Assembly: GCA_050110875.1 (NCBI GenBank)
Contig: CP188828.1
Span: 1,550,001-1,614,000 of the forward strand
DNA from: Methyloligella sp050110875
GTDB taxonomy: Bacteria > Pseudomonadota > Alphaproteobacteria > Rhizobiales > Methyloligellaceae
Direction: 5' to 3'
Length of the DNA: 64,000 nt
Position numbers and translations under genes: made by a program. Positions 1 through 8,565 of this stretch are shown here, in pieces (within the stretch, counting starts at the first letter, position 1; each line of letters opens with the position of its first letter). The notes beneath the pieces were generated by a model. It did no database searches. It was not told the DNA's origin and saw nothing but the letters and a program-made list of their open reading frames with translations.

Positions 1-2
1 GC

Positions 3-377
3 ATGGATGTGAACATCCTGGCGCAGATCGGCTTCGTCGTGCTCATCGGTCTGGCGGCCAAGAACGCGATTCTAATCGTCGAGTTTGCAAAGCAGAACGA
101 GGAGGAGGGGGAGAACCGTTTCGAGGCCGTGACCGATGCAGCCCGAGTCCGTCTCCGCCCGATCCTGATGACCGCCTTCGCCTTCATCTTGGGCGTGTTG
201 CCCCTGATGATCGCCACCGGCGCCGGCGCGGAGATGCGTCAGTCTCTCGGCACCACGGTGTTCACCGGCATGCTTGGCGTGACATTCTTCGGTCTGATCT
301 TCACTCCGATCTTCTATGTCGTGGTGCGCAAGTTCACGAAGAAACCTCATCAGCCCGGCCACACCGCCGAATCCTAG
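3..377 (+). CDS. RND efflux pump inner-membrane subunit, C-terminal fragment
   Basis: This is the last roughly 124 residues of an AcrB/HAE1-type RND transporter; the gene begins upstream of the window and the ATG near base 3 is internal. RND pumps are proton-driven inner-membrane trimers that export drugs, bile-like compounds or metals together with a periplasmic adaptor and an outer-membrane channel. The fragment shows the family's C-terminal region: the short conserved stretch LAAKNAILIVEFA, the RLRPILMTAFAFILGVLPL segment, and two final membrane helices ending in FTPIFYVVVRKF. The cytoplasmic tail is short and polar. Substrate cannot be inferred from this part. Downstream genes start after 170 bases and belong to another system. 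Confidence 0.93.
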   Translation: MDVNILAQIGFVVLIGLAAKNAILIVEFAKQNEEEGENRFEAVTDAARVRLRPILMTAFAFILGVLPLMIATGAGAEMRQSLGTTVFTGMLGVTFFGLIFTPIFYVVVRKFTKKPHQPGHTAES

Positions 378-550
378 ATCAATGGGCCGATCGGAAGCAG
401 AGAGCGCGTTTTTGCGAGGCAGATTGATTAATTCTTGGGCTGCCAGAAGCGTTGCCCAATCCATCGGCATCTGTGTAATGTGATCGGGAGCGGGGGCGTC
501 GATCGCACCCAAAAGACGGGAAAGTTGATAAGAAGCAAGCCGGTGATTTC

Positions 551-2035
551 TTGTCGGAAAGTATCGAGACGGTCGAGATAGCCGACGGCGCGGACGATCC
601 TGAGTCCCAAGCCAAGGTTGCGAAATTCTTCAATGAGATGCTGAAGCCGGATGGGTCGGTCCGCCCCTCCTATGCCGACTTCGCCGAATTGCTGAAAACC
701 GTTTCGCCGCAAGATTTGCTGAACAAGACTCGGGCTGCCGAAGAGCTGTTCCGCCGCCTCGGCATCACCTTCGCCGTGTATACCGAAGGCGGCAGCACCG
801 AGCGCCTGATTCCCTTCGACATCATCCCGCGCATCATCGATCGCGCCGAATGGGATCTTGTCGAGCGGGGCTGCCTGCAGCGCGTCAAGGCGCTCAATAT
901 CTTCCTCTACGACATCTATCACGATCAGGAGATCCTGAAGGCGGGCATCATCCCCCCGGAGCTGGTGCTGCGGAACACCGACTACCGGCCCGAGATGATG
1001 GGCGTCGACCTGCCCAACGACGTCTATGCCCATATCGCGGGGATTGACCTGGTACGCACGGGCGAGAAGGACTTCTTCGTCCTGGAGGACAATGTCCGTA
1101 CGCCCTCCGGCGTCTCTTATCTGCTGGAGAACCGGGAGGTGATGATGCGCCTCTTCCCGGATGCCTTCGCCAACCAGAGCATTTCCCCGGTCGGAAACTA
1201 CTCAGAGCGGCTCTTGGAAAATCTCCGCGCCGTGGCACCCTCCGGCAGCGACGATCCCGTCGTCGTGCTGCTGACGCCCGGCCGCTACAACAGCGCTTAT
1301 TTCGAGCATGTCTTCCTCGCCGAGCAGATGGGCGTCGAGCTCGTCGAGGGCTCCGACCTCTTCGTCCGGGAAGGCTGTGTCTGGATGCGGACCACGGAAG
1401 GCCCGGTCAAGGTCGATGTCGTCTATCGCCGCATCGACGATGCCTTCATCGATCCGCTCGCTTTTCGCTCCGATTCCGTTCTCGGCATCCCGGGCGTGCT
1501 GTCGGCGGTCCGCTCGGGCACCGTCAATCTGGCCAACGCCCTCGGCACCGGCGTCGCCGACGACAAGGCGATATACACTTACGTGCCGCGCATGATCGAG
1601 TTCTATCTCGGCGAGCACGCGATCCTGAAGAACGTGCAGACCTGGATGCTGCGCGATCCCAAGCAGCGCCAGCACGTCTTCGAGAATTTGCAGGATCTCG
1701 TGGTCAAGGAGGTGCACGGCTCCGGCGGTTACGGCATGCTGATCGGGCCGGCCTCCACGGCCGAGGAGCGTGAAAATTACAAGGCGCGCGTCGAGGCGAA
1801 CCCGGCCGACTTCATCGCCCAGCCCACCCTGGAGCTTTCTACCGCGCCGACCTTCGCCAACGGCAAGATCGTCCCGCGCCATGTGGATCTTCGGCCCTTC
1901 GTGCTGTCCGGCAAGGAAACCAGCGTGATACCGGGTGGGCTCACGCGCGTCGCATTGGTGGAAGGATCGCTCGTGGTCAACTCCAGCCAGGGCGGCGGCA
2001 CCAAGGACACCTGGGTCTTGGAGACAGCCAAATGA
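551..2035 (+). CDS. Circularly permuted ATP-grasp protein (COG2308 type, DUF404/DUF407)
   Basis: This 494-residue protein matches the circularly permuted ATP-grasp family found with alpha-E proteins, transglutaminases and Anbu. ATP-grasp enzymes activate carboxylates with ATP and ligate an amine, so the family is predicted to make short peptides or amide tags; no substrate is known. Recognisable stretches are the start LKPDGSVRPSYADF, FDIIPRIIDRAEW, LEDNVRTPSGVSYLLENR and, near the C-terminus, KEVHGSGGYGMLIG and RHVDLRPFVL. The start taken is TTG at 551, which gives MSESIETVE; an in-frame ATG at 638 would remove 29 residues and is a real alternative because no strong ribosome site is visible. 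The stop overlaps the next start (ATGA), so the two genes are translationally coupled. First gene of a four-gene operon. Confidence 0.9.
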   Translation: MSESIETVEIADGADDPESQAKVAKFFNEMLKPDGSVRPSYADFAELLKTVSPQDLLNKTRAAEELFRRLGITFAVYTEGGSTERLIPFDIIPRIIDRAEWDLVERGCLQRVKALNIFLYDIYHDQEILKAGIIPPELVLRNTDYRPEMMGVDLPNDVYAHIAGIDLVRTGEKDFFVLEDNVRTPSGVSYLLENREVMMRLFPDAFANQSISPVGNYSERLLENLRAVAPSGSDDPVVVLLTPGRYNSAYFEHVFLAEQMGVELVEGSDLFVREGCVWMRTTEGPVKVDVVYRRIDDAFIDPLAFRSDSVLGIPGVLSAVRSGTVNLANALGTGVADDKAIYTYVPRMIEFYLGEHAILKNVQTWMLRDPKQRQHVFENLQDLVVKEVHGSGGYGMLIGPASTAEERENYKARVEANPADFIAQPTLELSTAPTFANGKIVPRHVDLRPFVLSGKETSVIPGGLTRVALVEGSLVVNSSQGGGTKDTWVLETAK

Positions 2036-2997
2036 TGCTGAGCCGCACCGCCGAGAACCTGTTCTGGATGTCCCGCAATATCGAGCGCGCGGAGAACACG
2101 GCCCGCATGCTCGACGTCAGCTTCCGAATGGCTCTCGTGCCCTCATCGCTGGACAGCCAGGAGCTCCATTTCGAGCCGATCCTCGCCATCGCTCCCGGAA
2201 CCGGTCGGTTTCAGGACCTCTACGGCGAGTGCAATCGCGAGAACATCATCCGCTACGTCGTGCTCGATTCCGATAACGAGAGCAGCATCTGGTCCCTGAT
2301 CCATGGCGCCCGCGAGAACGCCCGCGCCCAGCGCACGGCCATCTCCAGCGAGGCCTGGGAGAGCATCAATGCGACCTGGCTCCAGGTTCAGGATCTCGAT
2401 TATCGCGGCCTGCAGGAATGGGGCTTCAGAGATTTCTTCGAATGGGTGAAGGAGCGCTCCCATCTTTTCCGGGGCGTGGTCTTCGGCACGCTGCTGCATG
2501 ACGATCCGTTCCGCTTCATTCGCCTCGGGACCTTCATCGAGCGCGCCGACAACACGGCTCGCATCCTGGACGTGAAATATCACGTACTCCTGCCGGAGAC
2601 GGAAAGGGTCGGCGGCTATGTCGACTACTACCAATGGGCTGCGCTGCTCCGCTCGGTCGGAGCCTTCCGCGCCTACCGCCGGGTCTATCACGATACGGTT
2701 TATCCGTGGCGGGTTGCCGAGTTGCTGATCCTCCGCGAGGACATGCCGCGCTCGCTGCATCATTGCTACGAAGCGCTGATCACCACCCTGGAGGATCTAT
2801 CCGGCGAGAAGCAGCTCGAATGCCGCCGCATCGCAGGCCAGACTTATGCGCGCCTGAAATACGGCCGCATCGACAAGATCTTCGGCCTGGGACTGCACGA
2901 GTTCCTGACCGACTTTATCGCGAACAACAATGCTTTGGGGTTCCAGATTCAGGAGGACTTCCTGATGACTCCGGTTTCCATTTCCGCGGTGGCATGA
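2032..2997 (+). CDS. Alpha-E domain protein (COG2307, DUF403)
   Basis: The 321-residue product starts MLSRTAENLFWMSRNIERAENTARML, the hallmark opening of the alpha-E family. The family is almost wholly alpha-helical and repeats the RAENTARxLD pattern; a second copy is visible around residue 170 (IERADNTARILDVKYH). Its biochemical role is unproven; its genes nearly always sit beside permuted ATP-grasp and transglutaminase-like genes, so it is thought to serve the same peptide-ligation system. The ATG overlaps the TGA of the ATP-grasp gene by four bases and its own TGA overlaps the start of the next gene, so expression is probably tightly coupled. Length is normal for the family. Confidence 0.92.
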   Translation: MMLSRTAENLFWMSRNIERAENTARMLDVSFRMALVPSSLDSQELHFEPILAIAPGTGRFQDLYGECNRENIIRYVVLDSDNESSIWSLIHGARENARAQRTAISSEAWESINATWLQVQDLDYRGLQEWGFRDFFEWVKERSHLFRGVVFGTLLHDDPFRFIRLGTFIERADNTARILDVKYHVLLPETERVGGYVDYYQWAALLRSVGAFRAYRRVYHDTVYPWRVAELLILREDMPRSLHHCYEALITTLEDLSGEKQLECRRIAGQTYARLKYGRIDKIFGLGLHEFLTDFIANNNALGFQIQEDFLMTPVSISAVA

Positions 2998-3857
2998 TGC
3001 TGGTCAGAGTCGAACACACCACGAGCTATCGCTATTCCCAGCCGCTTTTGTCGAGCACGCAATATTTGCGCGTGACGCCGCTCTCGGGGCGCACCCAGGC
3101 GGTGGAGAGCTGGAAGCTCACCGTACCCGGCGCCATGACCCAGGAATGGACGGACCAATACGGCAATCTCTGTCACACCCTGACGGTCAATCAGCCGACC
3201 ACCTCTCTCGAGATCAAGGTCGCCGGCCTTGTCCGCACCCGCAACACCGACGGTATCGTCGGCCTCTCCCAGTCGGAGCTGCCGCCGGGGCTGTATCTGC
3301 GCGAGACCGAATACACCGCCTGCACGCCCGTCTTGCAGGATTATGCGGATTCCTTCCGCTCGGCGGTCGAGAAGGACACCATCGAAGGCCTGCACAAGAT
3401 CATGCTGCAGATCGCCGAGGACGTCGCCTATTCGCCCGGCGAGACTCATGTCCATACCAAGGGTGCCGAAGCGCTCGAGCAGGGCCGCGGGGTCTGCCAG
3501 GACCACGCCCATATCTTCTGCACCATCTGCCGGCGGCTCGGGGTTCCCGCCCGTTATGTCAGCGGTTATCTTAGCGCCGATATGGATCACGAGGCCCATG
3601 CGTCGAGCCATGCCTGGGCCGAGGCCCTGGTCGATAAGCTCGGTTGGGTCAGCTTCGACCCCACGAATAAATCCTCTGCGACCGAGGCACATATCCGCAG
3701 CGCCGTCGGTTTGGATTATGCTGAGGCGAGTCCCATCCGTGGCGTGCGTAGCGGAGGGGGCGTGGAAACCATGTCGGCTCGCGTCGCGTTCCCCAGCCAG
3801 GAACAGAGCCAAAATCAGGGGCAGGGCCAGAGCGCGTCTCAGGCACATTCACAATAG
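2997..3857 (+). CDS. Transglutaminase-like cysteine protease (COG1305 type)
   Basis: This protein of about 286 residues has a bacterial transglutaminase N-terminal region (MLVRVEHTTSYRYSQP, beta-rich) followed by a transglutaminase-core domain. A Cys-His-Asp triad is visible: Cys in GRGVCQDHAHIFC, His in ASSHAWAEALV and Asp in WVSFDPTNK. Such enzymes usually act as cysteine peptidases or amidases rather than crosslinkers. The C-terminus is a low-complexity Gln/Ser-rich tail (NQGQGQSASQAHSQ). Two adjacent ATGs at 2994 and 2997 both overlap the preceding stop; 2997 gives the usual family start. The frame stays open upstream to 2634, but that part is a shadow of the alpha-E gene. Third gene of the operon, ten bases before the Anbu gene. 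Confidence 0.9.
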   Translation: MLVRVEHTTSYRYSQPLLSSTQYLRVTPLSGRTQAVESWKLTVPGAMTQEWTDQYGNLCHTLTVNQPTTSLEIKVAGLVRTRNTDGIVGLSQSELPPGLYLRETEYTACTPVLQDYADSFRSAVEKDTIEGLHKIMLQIAEDVAYSPGETHVHTKGAEALEQGRGVCQDHAHIFCTICRRLGVPARYVSGYLSADMDHEAHASSHAWAEALVDKLGWVSFDPTNKSSATEAHIRSAVGLDYAEASPIRGVRSGGGVETMSARVAFPSQEQSQNQGQGQSASQAHSQ

Positions 3858-3867
3858 GACAAAGGCA

Positions 3868-4602
3868 GTGACCTACTGCGTCGGCATCCTCTTGGACGAA
3901 GGCGTCGTGCTCGCTTCCGATTCCCGCACCAATGCGGGCATCGACCGGGTCTCCACCTTCAAGAAAATGCATATCTATCAGCAGCCGGGAAAGCGCTTCT
4001 TCGCGCTGCTCACCGCCGGCAACCTCTCGCTCACCCAAGGGGTGCTTAGCCTGCTCGACGAATGGCTCGACAGCGGCGATCCGGAGCGGGATCTCTGGGC
4101 CACCGATTCCATGTTCGACGCGGCCCGCATCGTCGGCAAGGCCCTGCGCGAAATGCATAAGGTCGATGACGGTCACATGATGGAGGCTGTCGACTACAGC
4201 GCCTCCTTCATCCTGTCCGGCCAGATCAAGGGCGGCCGCCTGCGCCTCTTCCTGATCTACAATGCCGGCAATTTCATCGAGGCCATGGGGGACACGGTCT
4301 ATTTCCAGATCGGCGAGGTGAAATACGGCAAGCCGATCCTCGATCGCATCCTGACCCCGAAATCGAGCCTGGGCGACGCGGTGAAATGCGCGCTGATCTC
4401 TTTCGATTCGACCATGCGGTCCAACGTTTCCGTCGGTCCGCCCATCGACATCCTGCTCTATCGCCGCGATTCCATGGAAGAGGTGTTCACCGTCCGTCTC
4501 GACGAGGGCGACCCCTACCTCCAGACCATCCACGAGAAATGGGGTGGCGCGATCCTGGAAGCCTTCAATCAGATCTCCGACCAGCCGGGCTGGAAATACT
4601 AG
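3868..4602 (+). CDS. Anbu, proteasome-like Ntn-hydrolase peptidase
   Basis: Anbu is the ancestral-beta-subunit relative of the 20S proteasome, an N-terminal nucleophile hydrolase. Starting at GTG 3868 gives M-TYCVGILLDEG; removal of Met exposes Thr1, the expected nucleophile. Asp17 (LASDSRTN) and Lys31/32 (TFKKMH) sit where proteasome beta subunits carry their active-site Asp and Lys. The length of 244 residues suits the family. An AGGAC-like ribosome site lies 5-10 bases before the GTG and supports this start, although the open frame extends upstream to 3229 through the transglutaminase gene. The gene ends the ATP-grasp/alpha-E/transglutaminase operon, the classic Anbu neighbourhood, which suggests that peptide ligation and peptide cleavage act on the same unknown product. 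Confidence 0.92.
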   Translation: MTYCVGILLDEGVVLASDSRTNAGIDRVSTFKKMHIYQQPGKRFFALLTAGNLSLTQGVLSLLDEWLDSGDPERDLWATDSMFDAARIVGKALREMHKVDDGHMMEAVDYSASFILSGQIKGGRLRLFLIYNAGNFIEAMGDTVYFQIGEVKYGKPILDRILTPKSSLGDAVKCALISFDSTMRSNVSVGPPIDILLYRRDSMEEVFTVRLDEGDPYLQTIHEKWGGAILEAFNQISDQPGWKY

Positions 4603-4644
4603 CCGCGAGGGAAGGCGCAACGGCTATCAGGGAGCATGACCGTC

Positions 4645-5130
4645 CTAGTAGGTGTTGCCCCCTTCGCCGCCGGGAACGAACGTTCCGGGTCCGCCGACCG
4701 GATTTCCGGTTCCGCCTGCGCCCGGACGCTTGCTGGGATCGAAGCCTGACGCGGCATTGGCGTTGGCTTCTTGGATCGCCTTGGTCGCCATCTCTCGGAT
4801 CTCTTCGATCTGCTTGCTGAAGCTCTCCATCTGCCGCTTCATATGCTCCGACTGCAGGGTCATGGCCTGCTGGAAGTCGTTCGCCTCGGCAAGCTTCATG
4901 GCAAGGGCGAAATTGGCTTCCGCATTGGCGCGGGTAATCTGCGAGATCTTGTCGTTCAGGCTGCGCATGCTCTCCCCCATGGGACCGGCATTGGCCTCGA
5001 AGGTTCGCATCGCCTGTTCGCTGGTCGTCGCGAAATTCTCGAAGGCGTAGCGGGCCTGCTCGATACCCATCTTCATCAAATCGCGTACGGAGCCGGGCAT
5101 TTCCATCTTGGTGAAAGTCTCGTTCGCCAT
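4645..5130 (-). CDS. Phasin family protein (PHA granule-associated)
   Basis: This 161-residue amphipathic helical protein has the phasin layout: MPGSVRDLMKMGIEQARYAFENFATTSEQAMRTFE, then SLNDKISQITRANAEANFALAMKLAEANDFQQAM and a Gly/Pro-rich tail. Phasins coat polyhydroxyalkanoate granules and control their size. The start at 5130 is chosen because AAGGAAGG lies just upstream on the minus strand. The same frame stays open for another 95 codons up to 5415, but that part is low-complexity and hydrophobic and is not phasin-like. The gene is convergent with the Anbu operon (42-base gap) and is not next to PHA synthase genes here. A second phasin lies at 18402. Confidence 0.88.
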   Translation of the reverse strand: MANETFTKMEMPGSVRDLMKMGIEQARYAFENFATTSEQAMRTFEANAGPMGESMRSLNDKISQITRANAEANFALAMKLAEANDFQQAMTLQSEHMKRQMESFSKQIEEIREMATKAIQEANANAASGFDPSKRPGAGGTGNPVGGPGTFVPGGEGGNTY

Positions 5131-5768
5131 GTCGTCCTTCCTTGTTTCGGTCCAGGCTGAAGTTTCAGCCGCTTGTTCGCTTTCCGGCGGCCTCTCCGAG
5201 GCCGATACGGTCTCGGATGGTCGCATTGTCGGAGGTTCTGCACCGGCAGGCCTCGCAGTCGCATGAGCCGAGGGGCTTTCGCGCTCTTCCGTTCCCGCAG
5301 GCGACTCCGCGAAGGCTTCGCTTGCGCGCGCCGTCGCCTTTTCCATCGCCAGCAACCAGGTGCTTGTCGGCCACCAGGCAGCCCAGACCAAGCTCCTAAT
5401 CATCAGAGACAGCATAGGTGCATCCCTCGAAACCGTCGACCGAGCCCGGACGGCATGACAATGGATTTATTGCGATTCCATGTCAGTCCGGTGTCCGAAA
5501 ATCATGAAAGGCTAGACGAAATTCGTTTCCAACTTCTCGATTGTTGTCATTTTTCAAGAAGCGTCTCCCACTAGCGCTAACAAGACCTTAGGGCATGTCC
5601 GGCAATCGGCGGCGGTCTCGGGGAGGCAACGTTTATGGCCGGGCTTCCGATCCATCCATTCGAACGTCCGGCAAAGGTTTCCCTCTCAGCTTCGAGGAGA
5701 GGCCGATTCCGGCAATGTCGGGGAAGGGGGAAAGGGGGAAGGCAGGAAGTCGGTGAGTTCGGGGCCGC
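5131..5768. other. Intergenic stretch, phasin upstream region
   Basis: These 638 bases separate the phasin start from the ligase stop, both on the minus strand. The part 5131-5415 is open in the phasin frame but reads as compositionally biased sequence without recognisable homology. The part 5416-5768 holds no convincing gene, tRNA or terminator. The phasin promoter should lie here; I could not pick a reliable -35/-10 pair. Confidence 0.5.
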
Positions 5769-7358
5769 TCACCCCTCGATCATCTTGACCAGGGTCTCCA
5801 GCCGGTCGGCCTCGTCCGCAGGTTTGTCCCAGCGGATGCGGTGCACCCGGGGAAAGCGCATGGCGACACCCGATTTGTGCCGCGTGGAAGGGTGCACGGA
5901 ATCGAAGGCCACCTCGAAGACCAGCTTCGGCTCCACCTGACGGACCGGCCCGAACCGGTCGACCGTATGATTCCGCACCCAGCGATCCAGCTCCAGAAGC
6001 TCTGCATCCGTGAAGCCGAAATAGGATTTTCCCACCGGCACCAACTCCTCCCCGCCGTCCTCGGCCGGTCGCCAGGCACCGAACGTATAGTCGGAATAAT
6101 AGGAGGACCGCTTGCCGCTTCCCCGCTGGGCATACATCACCACCGCATCGAGCGTGAGCGGCGCGCGCTTCCACTTATACCAATGCCCCTTTGGCCGGCC
6201 GGAGAGGTAAGGGCTCTCCTTCCGCTTCAGCATCAGCCCCTCGATGCCGGTCGCCCGCGCGTTCTCCCAGAGCTGCTTCAATTCGTCGATATCGCCGTAT
6301 TCCAGCGTTTCGGAGAGATCGGCGCGCGGCGGATCGTGCCGTTCATACCAAGCTTCCAGCCGCATTCGCCGCGCTTTCAGAGAGAGCGGCCGCACGTCCT
6401 CGCCATCGTCGTAGAGAATATCGTAAAGCCGGATATGGGCCGGATAGGCTTTCAGCATATTGGCCGTCACCGTCTTGCGGTTCAGCCGCTGTTGCAGGTC
6501 GTTGAAGGGCTGCACCTCGCCCTCCCGCATCACCAGGAGCTCGCCATCCAGCACGGAATCAGGTGGCAATTCCTCGAACACGTCCGGAAAGGCGCCGGAG
6601 ATATCGTCGCCGGTGCGGGAGAACAGCCGGTGCTCGCCGGCCATGGTCGAAAGCTGCACGCGGATCCCGTCCCATTTCCATTCCGCCTGGAAATCATCCG
6701 CCGCGATGGCCTCGAGCTCCGGATCTTCGATGGCGTGGCTCAGCATCAGCGGACGAAAGATCGGCAACCGCTCTACATCCGGCCGGGGCCCATCGCCCGC
6801 AAGCCAAGCGAAGAGCTGCGGGTAGGGTGGGGTGAGTCCGTGCCAAACCTCCTCGATATCGTCGAGATCTATCCCCGACCATTCGGCCAGCGCCGTTTTG
6901 GCAAGCCGCGCCGAGACGCCGACCCGCAAGGCTCCCGTGATCAGCTTCAGAAGCGCCCAACGCTCCGTCCCGTCCAGCCGGTCCAGCCAGCCGGAGATCA
7001 GCGCGCTCGCCTCTGCCGCGCTCGCTTGGGAAAGCCCCTCGATCACTGTCTCCAAAGATGGCGGCGCCGTTTCTGCATCGGCCTCCGGCCCCGGCCACAG
7101 CAGCGCCAGCGTCTCCGCCGTATCCCCCACATAGTCGCGGGAAAGCTTGAACAGAACCGGATCGATCCGCCCCTCGATCATCTCGGTCATGATCCGCCGG
7201 AAGGGCAGGCGGAGCGAGAGGCTGCCCGTGAGCACGGCGAGCGCCCAGCCGCGCTCCGGATCGGGCGTGGTCGCGAAATAATCCGCCATCAGCCGCAGCT
7301 TGTCGTTTCGCGCAGGCGTGTAGACGAGGCGGTCGAGCAGGGTGGCGAAGCCTCTCAC
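5769..7358 (-). CDS. ATP-dependent DNA ligase (cisplatin-damage-response type)
   Basis: This 529-residue ligase seals nicks with ATP. The adenylation motif is AEWKWDGIRVQL with the catalytic Lys near residue 226; further family features are DGELLVMREGEV, GIEGLMLKRKESPY (motif IV region) and HWYKWKRAPLTLD (motif V). An alpha-helical N-terminal DNA-binding domain precedes it (starts VRGFATLLDRLVYTP). The start is GTG at 7358, which overlaps the stop of the upstream exonuclease gene by four bases (GTGA). The longer open frame to 7748 is a shadow of that gene. Ligases of this type are typically found with an MBL-fold exonuclease and often a helicase and phosphoesterase; here only the exonuclease is present. 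Likely role: repair of DNA damage distinct from the NAD-dependent replicative ligase. Confidence 0.92.
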   Translation of the reverse strand: MRGFATLLDRLVYTPARNDKLRLMADYFATTPDPERGWALAVLTGSLSLRLPFRRIMTEMIEGRIDPVLFKLSRDYVGDTAETLALLWPGPEADAETAPPSLETVIEGLSQASAAEASALISGWLDRLDGTERWALLKLITGALRVGVSARLAKTALAEWSGIDLDDIEEVWHGLTPPYPQLFAWLAGDGPRPDVERLPIFRPLMLSHAIEDPELEAIAADDFQAEWKWDGIRVQLSTMAGEHRLFSRTGDDISGAFPDVFEELPPDSVLDGELLVMREGEVQPFNDLQQRLNRKTVTANMLKAYPAHIRLYDILYDDGEDVRPLSLKARRMRLEAWYERHDPPRADLSETLEYGDIDELKQLWENARATGIEGLMLKRKESPYLSGRPKGHWYKWKRAPLTLDAVVMYAQRGSGKRSSYYSDYTFGAWRPAEDGGEELVPVGKSYFGFTDAELLELDRWVRNHTVDRFGPVRQVEPKLVFEVAFDSVHPSTRHKSGVAMRFPRVHRIRWDKPADEADRLETLVKMIEG

Positions 7359-8368
7359 TGATCCTCCTCCTCGAAGCCGATCAGACGAAGCGCCCGGCCG
7401 CGCTTGCCTGTTGTCTCGATGTGGTGAAGCAGGGCGTCCTCCTGGCCGTGGGTTACCCAGATCTCGCCCGCGCCCGTCTCGTCGATGGTCCGGATCAGCT
7501 CGTCCCAATCCGCGTGATCGGAGAGCACGAGCGGCAGCTCCACACCTCGTTGCCTGGCCCGGGCCCGCACCCGCATCCATCCAGAGGCGAACGCCGTGAC
7601 GGGGTCGGGCAGCCGCCGCGACCAGCGATCCGTGATGGCGGAAGGCGGAGCGAGCACGATTTCGCCGCGCAGGGTCTCGCGCTTTGCGCCGGTCGCGGAC
7701 CGCAGATCCCCGAGATCGACTCCGAAGCGCTCGTAAATCGCGCAACATTCCTGCAGCGCTCCATGCAGCCAGATCGGTCGATCATATCCCGCCTCGCGTA
7801 GCAGCTTGATCACGCGCTGGCATTTGCCGAGCCCGTAGGCGCCGACCGCATGGGTGCGTTCGGGAAATTGCGCGACGGAGCGCAGCAATTTGCCGATCTC
7901 CTCCGCCGGATCGCCATGGCGGAAAACGGGCAGCCCGAAGGTTGCCTCGGTCACGAAGAGATCGCAGGGAATGAGCTCGAAAGCCGCGCAGGTCGGATCG
8001 GTATGGCGTTTGTAGTCGCCCGAGATGACGGCCCTGGCGCCCTGCCATTCGATCGCCACCTGTGCACTGCCGAGCACATGACCCGCCGGAACGAGCCAGA
8101 CGCGCACATCGCCGATCTTCAGAACCTCGCCATACGCCAGCGCTTGGCTGCGGCTCGGCGCGCCGTCCCCGAGCCGCGAGGTCATGATCGCCAGCGTCTC
8201 TTGCGTCGCCAGCGCCGCGCCGAGCCCGGGGCGCGCATGGTCGGCATGAGCATGGGTGACGATGGCTTTTTCGACCGGAGCGTGAGGGTCGATGTAGAAG
8301 TCGCCCGGGCGGCAATAAAGGCCGCGCTCGTCCACCGCCAGCCAGCTATCGAAGACTTGAGGCTGCAT
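7355..8368 (-). CDS. Ligase-associated MBL-fold DNA exonuclease
   Basis: This 337-residue protein belongs to the beta-CASP/metallo-beta-lactamase group that accompanies ATP-dependent DNA ligases. The metal-binding motif THAHADHARPG (His39, His41, Asp43, His44) is present, followed by PAGHVLGSAQV, ISGDYKRHTDPTC and LSDHADWDEL, the usual later metal ligands. The family is related to SNM1/Artemis-type nucleases and is predicted to trim DNA ends before ligation. Its stop overlaps the ligase start (GTGA), so the two products are made together. It is transcribed first, divergently from the BcsS gene. Confidence 0.92.
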   Translation of the reverse strand: MQPQVFDSWLAVDERGLYCRPGDFYIDPHAPVEKAIVTHAHADHARPGLGAALATQETLAIMTSRLGDGAPSRSQALAYGEVLKIGDVRVWLVPAGHVLGSAQVAIEWQGARAVISGDYKRHTDPTCAAFELIPCDLFVTEATFGLPVFRHGDPAEEIGKLLRSVAQFPERTHAVGAYGLGKCQRVIKLLREAGYDRPIWLHGALQECCAIYERFGVDLGDLRSATGAKRETLRGEIVLAPPSAITDRWSRRLPDPVTAFASGWMRVRARARQRGVELPLVLSDHADWDELIRTIDETGAGEIWVTHGQEDALLHHIETTGKRGRALRLIGFEEEDQ

Positions 8369-8565
8369 CAGAAGAGCTTAGATAAGGCAGAACATAGAAA
8401 GAACAAGAGCAAATAATACGAGCACAGCACCATAATATACAACCATAAGTAGATATACGGGTCCACCAATACCGGTCGGTTGTGCGAATCCTCTTGGCCT
8501 CTCTCTGGTTGCTTGCCCATAGTAACGCGGAAGTTCGGGGGAGCGTTCGTTGTGAGCGTTGCGTG

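Noticed and set aside
5131..5415. 95-codon upstream extension of the phasin frame
   Set aside because: Low-complexity residues without phasin similarity, and a good ribosome site stands before ATG 5130.
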